Assembly: GCA_017961965.1 (NCBI GenBank)
Contig: JAGCWG010000328.1
Coordinates: 1 to 5,221 of the forward strand
DNA from: Bacteroidaceae bacterium
GTDB lineage: Bacteria > Bacteroidota > Bacteroidia > Bacteroidales > Bacteroidaceae
Reading direction: 5' to 3'
DNA length: 5,221 nucleotides
The stretch's first letter is position 1. Every line of letters begins with the position of its first letter. Positions 4,442 through 5,221 of this stretch are shown here, piece after piece. The position numbers were made by a program, and so were the translations under genes. The notes under the pieces were generated by a model. It made no database searches. It worked only from the letters and a program-made list of their open reading frames with translations, and had not been told where the DNA came from.

Positions 4442-5221
4442 CAGGCTGTCGGTTGGGTGTATGCGTCCGTTTGGAGCGATAGGGAAGTTGAGTAGTAATG
4501 TGGAATTACGTCCTACGGACTTATAGTATGTGTCCATAAGTTTTGAGAGGCTCTTCACGTGTTCGTCCTCTGTTGTGTGGTAGAACCATCCCGGACGGAT
4601 ACTTGTGTTTGTCTCACCTGGTACCCATGAGTCGCCGTTTTCCAATCCATGTCGCAGCATCCATCCAGGTACGTCGCCATCATGATTCAGAAGGCTCCAA
4701 TTTGTCTCGCCTACGTTTCCAGCTTCGTTGCCTACCCAGCGCAGGTCGCCACGGTCACCGCCGTCATTCCATATTACCGCATCAGGTTGGAGTTCACGTA
4801 TCATGCTGAAGGTCTTTGACCATTGGTAATATGTCTTACCGTCAATCCTGCGTGTCTCGTTTGCTCCGCCATACCAGCCGTCACCACCGTTAGCACCATC
4901 AAACCATACCTCGAATATATCGCCGTATTCAGTAAGAAGCTCCTTTAACTGATTACGGAAATAGTCAACGTATGCTTGCTTGCCATATTCCGGGTGGTTT
5001 CTGTCCCAAGGTGACAGATAGACTGCGAATTTCATTCCTTCCTTATGACAGGCATCAGCCAATTCCCTGACCACATCACCCTTGCCATTCTTCCATGGCG
5101 TGTTCTTTACAGAATACTCCGTGTACTTTGATGGCCACATACAGACACCGCAATGGTGCTTTGCTGTGAATATTATTCCCTTCATGCCTGCTTGTTTGCA
5201 TACCTTGACCCATTGCTTACA
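4439..5221 (-). CDS. GH29 alpha-L-fucosidase catalytic domain (GH29-B-like), 5' end outside window, prematurely stopped
   Basis: This is an exo-enzyme that removes alpha-L-fucose from glycans. Relatives most like it (plant FUC1-type and Bacteroides GH29-B enzymes) act on alpha-1,3/1,4-linked fucose. The frame is open through the right edge: twelve codons before the Met at 5185 encode CKQWVKVCKQAG, so 260 residues are visible and the N-terminus is missing. Numbering from that Met, motifs are FTAKHHCGVCMWPSKYTEYS (6-25), LSPWDRNHPEYG (58-69), FEVWFDGANGG (91-101) with probable nucleophile Asp96, and WVPGETNTSIRPGWFYH (187-203) with Glu191 a candidate acid/base. The barrel strand and loop STLLLNFPIAPNGRIHPTDS (228-247) precede a premature TGA that removes the last barrel helix and the C-terminal domains. 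Cys replaces the common Asp of the HHDG motif. A secretion signal, if any, would lie outside the window. Confidence 0.9.
   Translation of the reverse strand, partial: CKQWVKVCKQAGMKGIIFTAKHHCGVCMWPSKYTEYSVKNTPWKNGKGDVVRELADACHKEGMKFAVYLSPWDRNHPEYGKQAYVDYFRNQLKELLTEYGDIFEVWFDGANGGDGWYGGANETRRIDGKTYYQWSKTFSMIRELQPDAVIWNDGGDRGDLRWVGNEAGNVGETNWSLLNHDGDVPGWMLRHGLENGDSWVPGETNTSIRPGWFYHTTEDEHVKSLSKLMDTYYKSVGRNSTLLLNFPIAPNGRIHPTDSL

Noticed and set aside
4543..4809. Plus-strand open frame of 88 codons opposite the GH29 catalytic region
   Set aside because: It is antisense to the nucleophile and acid/base segments of the fucosidase and is Arg/His/Pro-rich, as expected of a shadow.

Overview
The window looks like a piece of a Bacteroidales chromosome, most likely Prevotella or a close relative. 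The evidence is: TAnnTTTG-type -7 promoter elements, no Shine-Dalgarno sites, AT-rich spacers with degenerate 7-bp repeats, an Ung that reads like Prevotella Ung, and a large multi-domain GH29 fucosidase. Family assignments come from motifs and remembered relatives, not from a database search.

Layout from left to right. (1) Positions 1-108 hold the C-terminus of a small + strand protein resembling the PqqD family. (2) An AT-rich spacer with an unusual 7-bp-periodic inverted repeat leads into ung (uracil-DNA glycosylase, + strand, GTG start). (3) A perfect 16-bp hairpin separates ung from a convergent four-gene minus-strand cluster. (4) In transcription order that cluster is a NifX/NifB-type metal-cluster-binding protein, a CatA-like acetyltransferase, a HEAT-like helical protein of unknown role, and a YjbQ-family protein. 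The gaps are 5, 17 and 13 nt, so it is almost certainly one operon read from a promoter near 2950. (5) A 170-bp divergent spacer carries that promoter, a + strand promoter near 3000 and a second 7-bp-periodic tract. (6) A + strand macro-domain ADP-ribosyl hydrolase follows. (7) Convergent to it on the minus strand is a GH29 alpha-L-fucosidase with C-terminal carbohydrate-binding-like domains. It runs off the right edge and is broken by one in-frame TGA.

The genes do not form a single pathway: DNA repair, a small metal/acetyltransferase operon, ADP-ribose chemistry and glycan degradation lie side by side. I found no mobile element, CRISPR array, tRNA or rRNA, and no gene-free stretch above 300 bases. 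The points most worth a second look are the TGA that splits the fucosidase exactly where an arginine codon is expected, the 7-bp-periodic tracts that abut the start codons of both complete + strand genes, and the unusual gene content of the four-gene operon. I do not see convincing evidence for a wholly new system.
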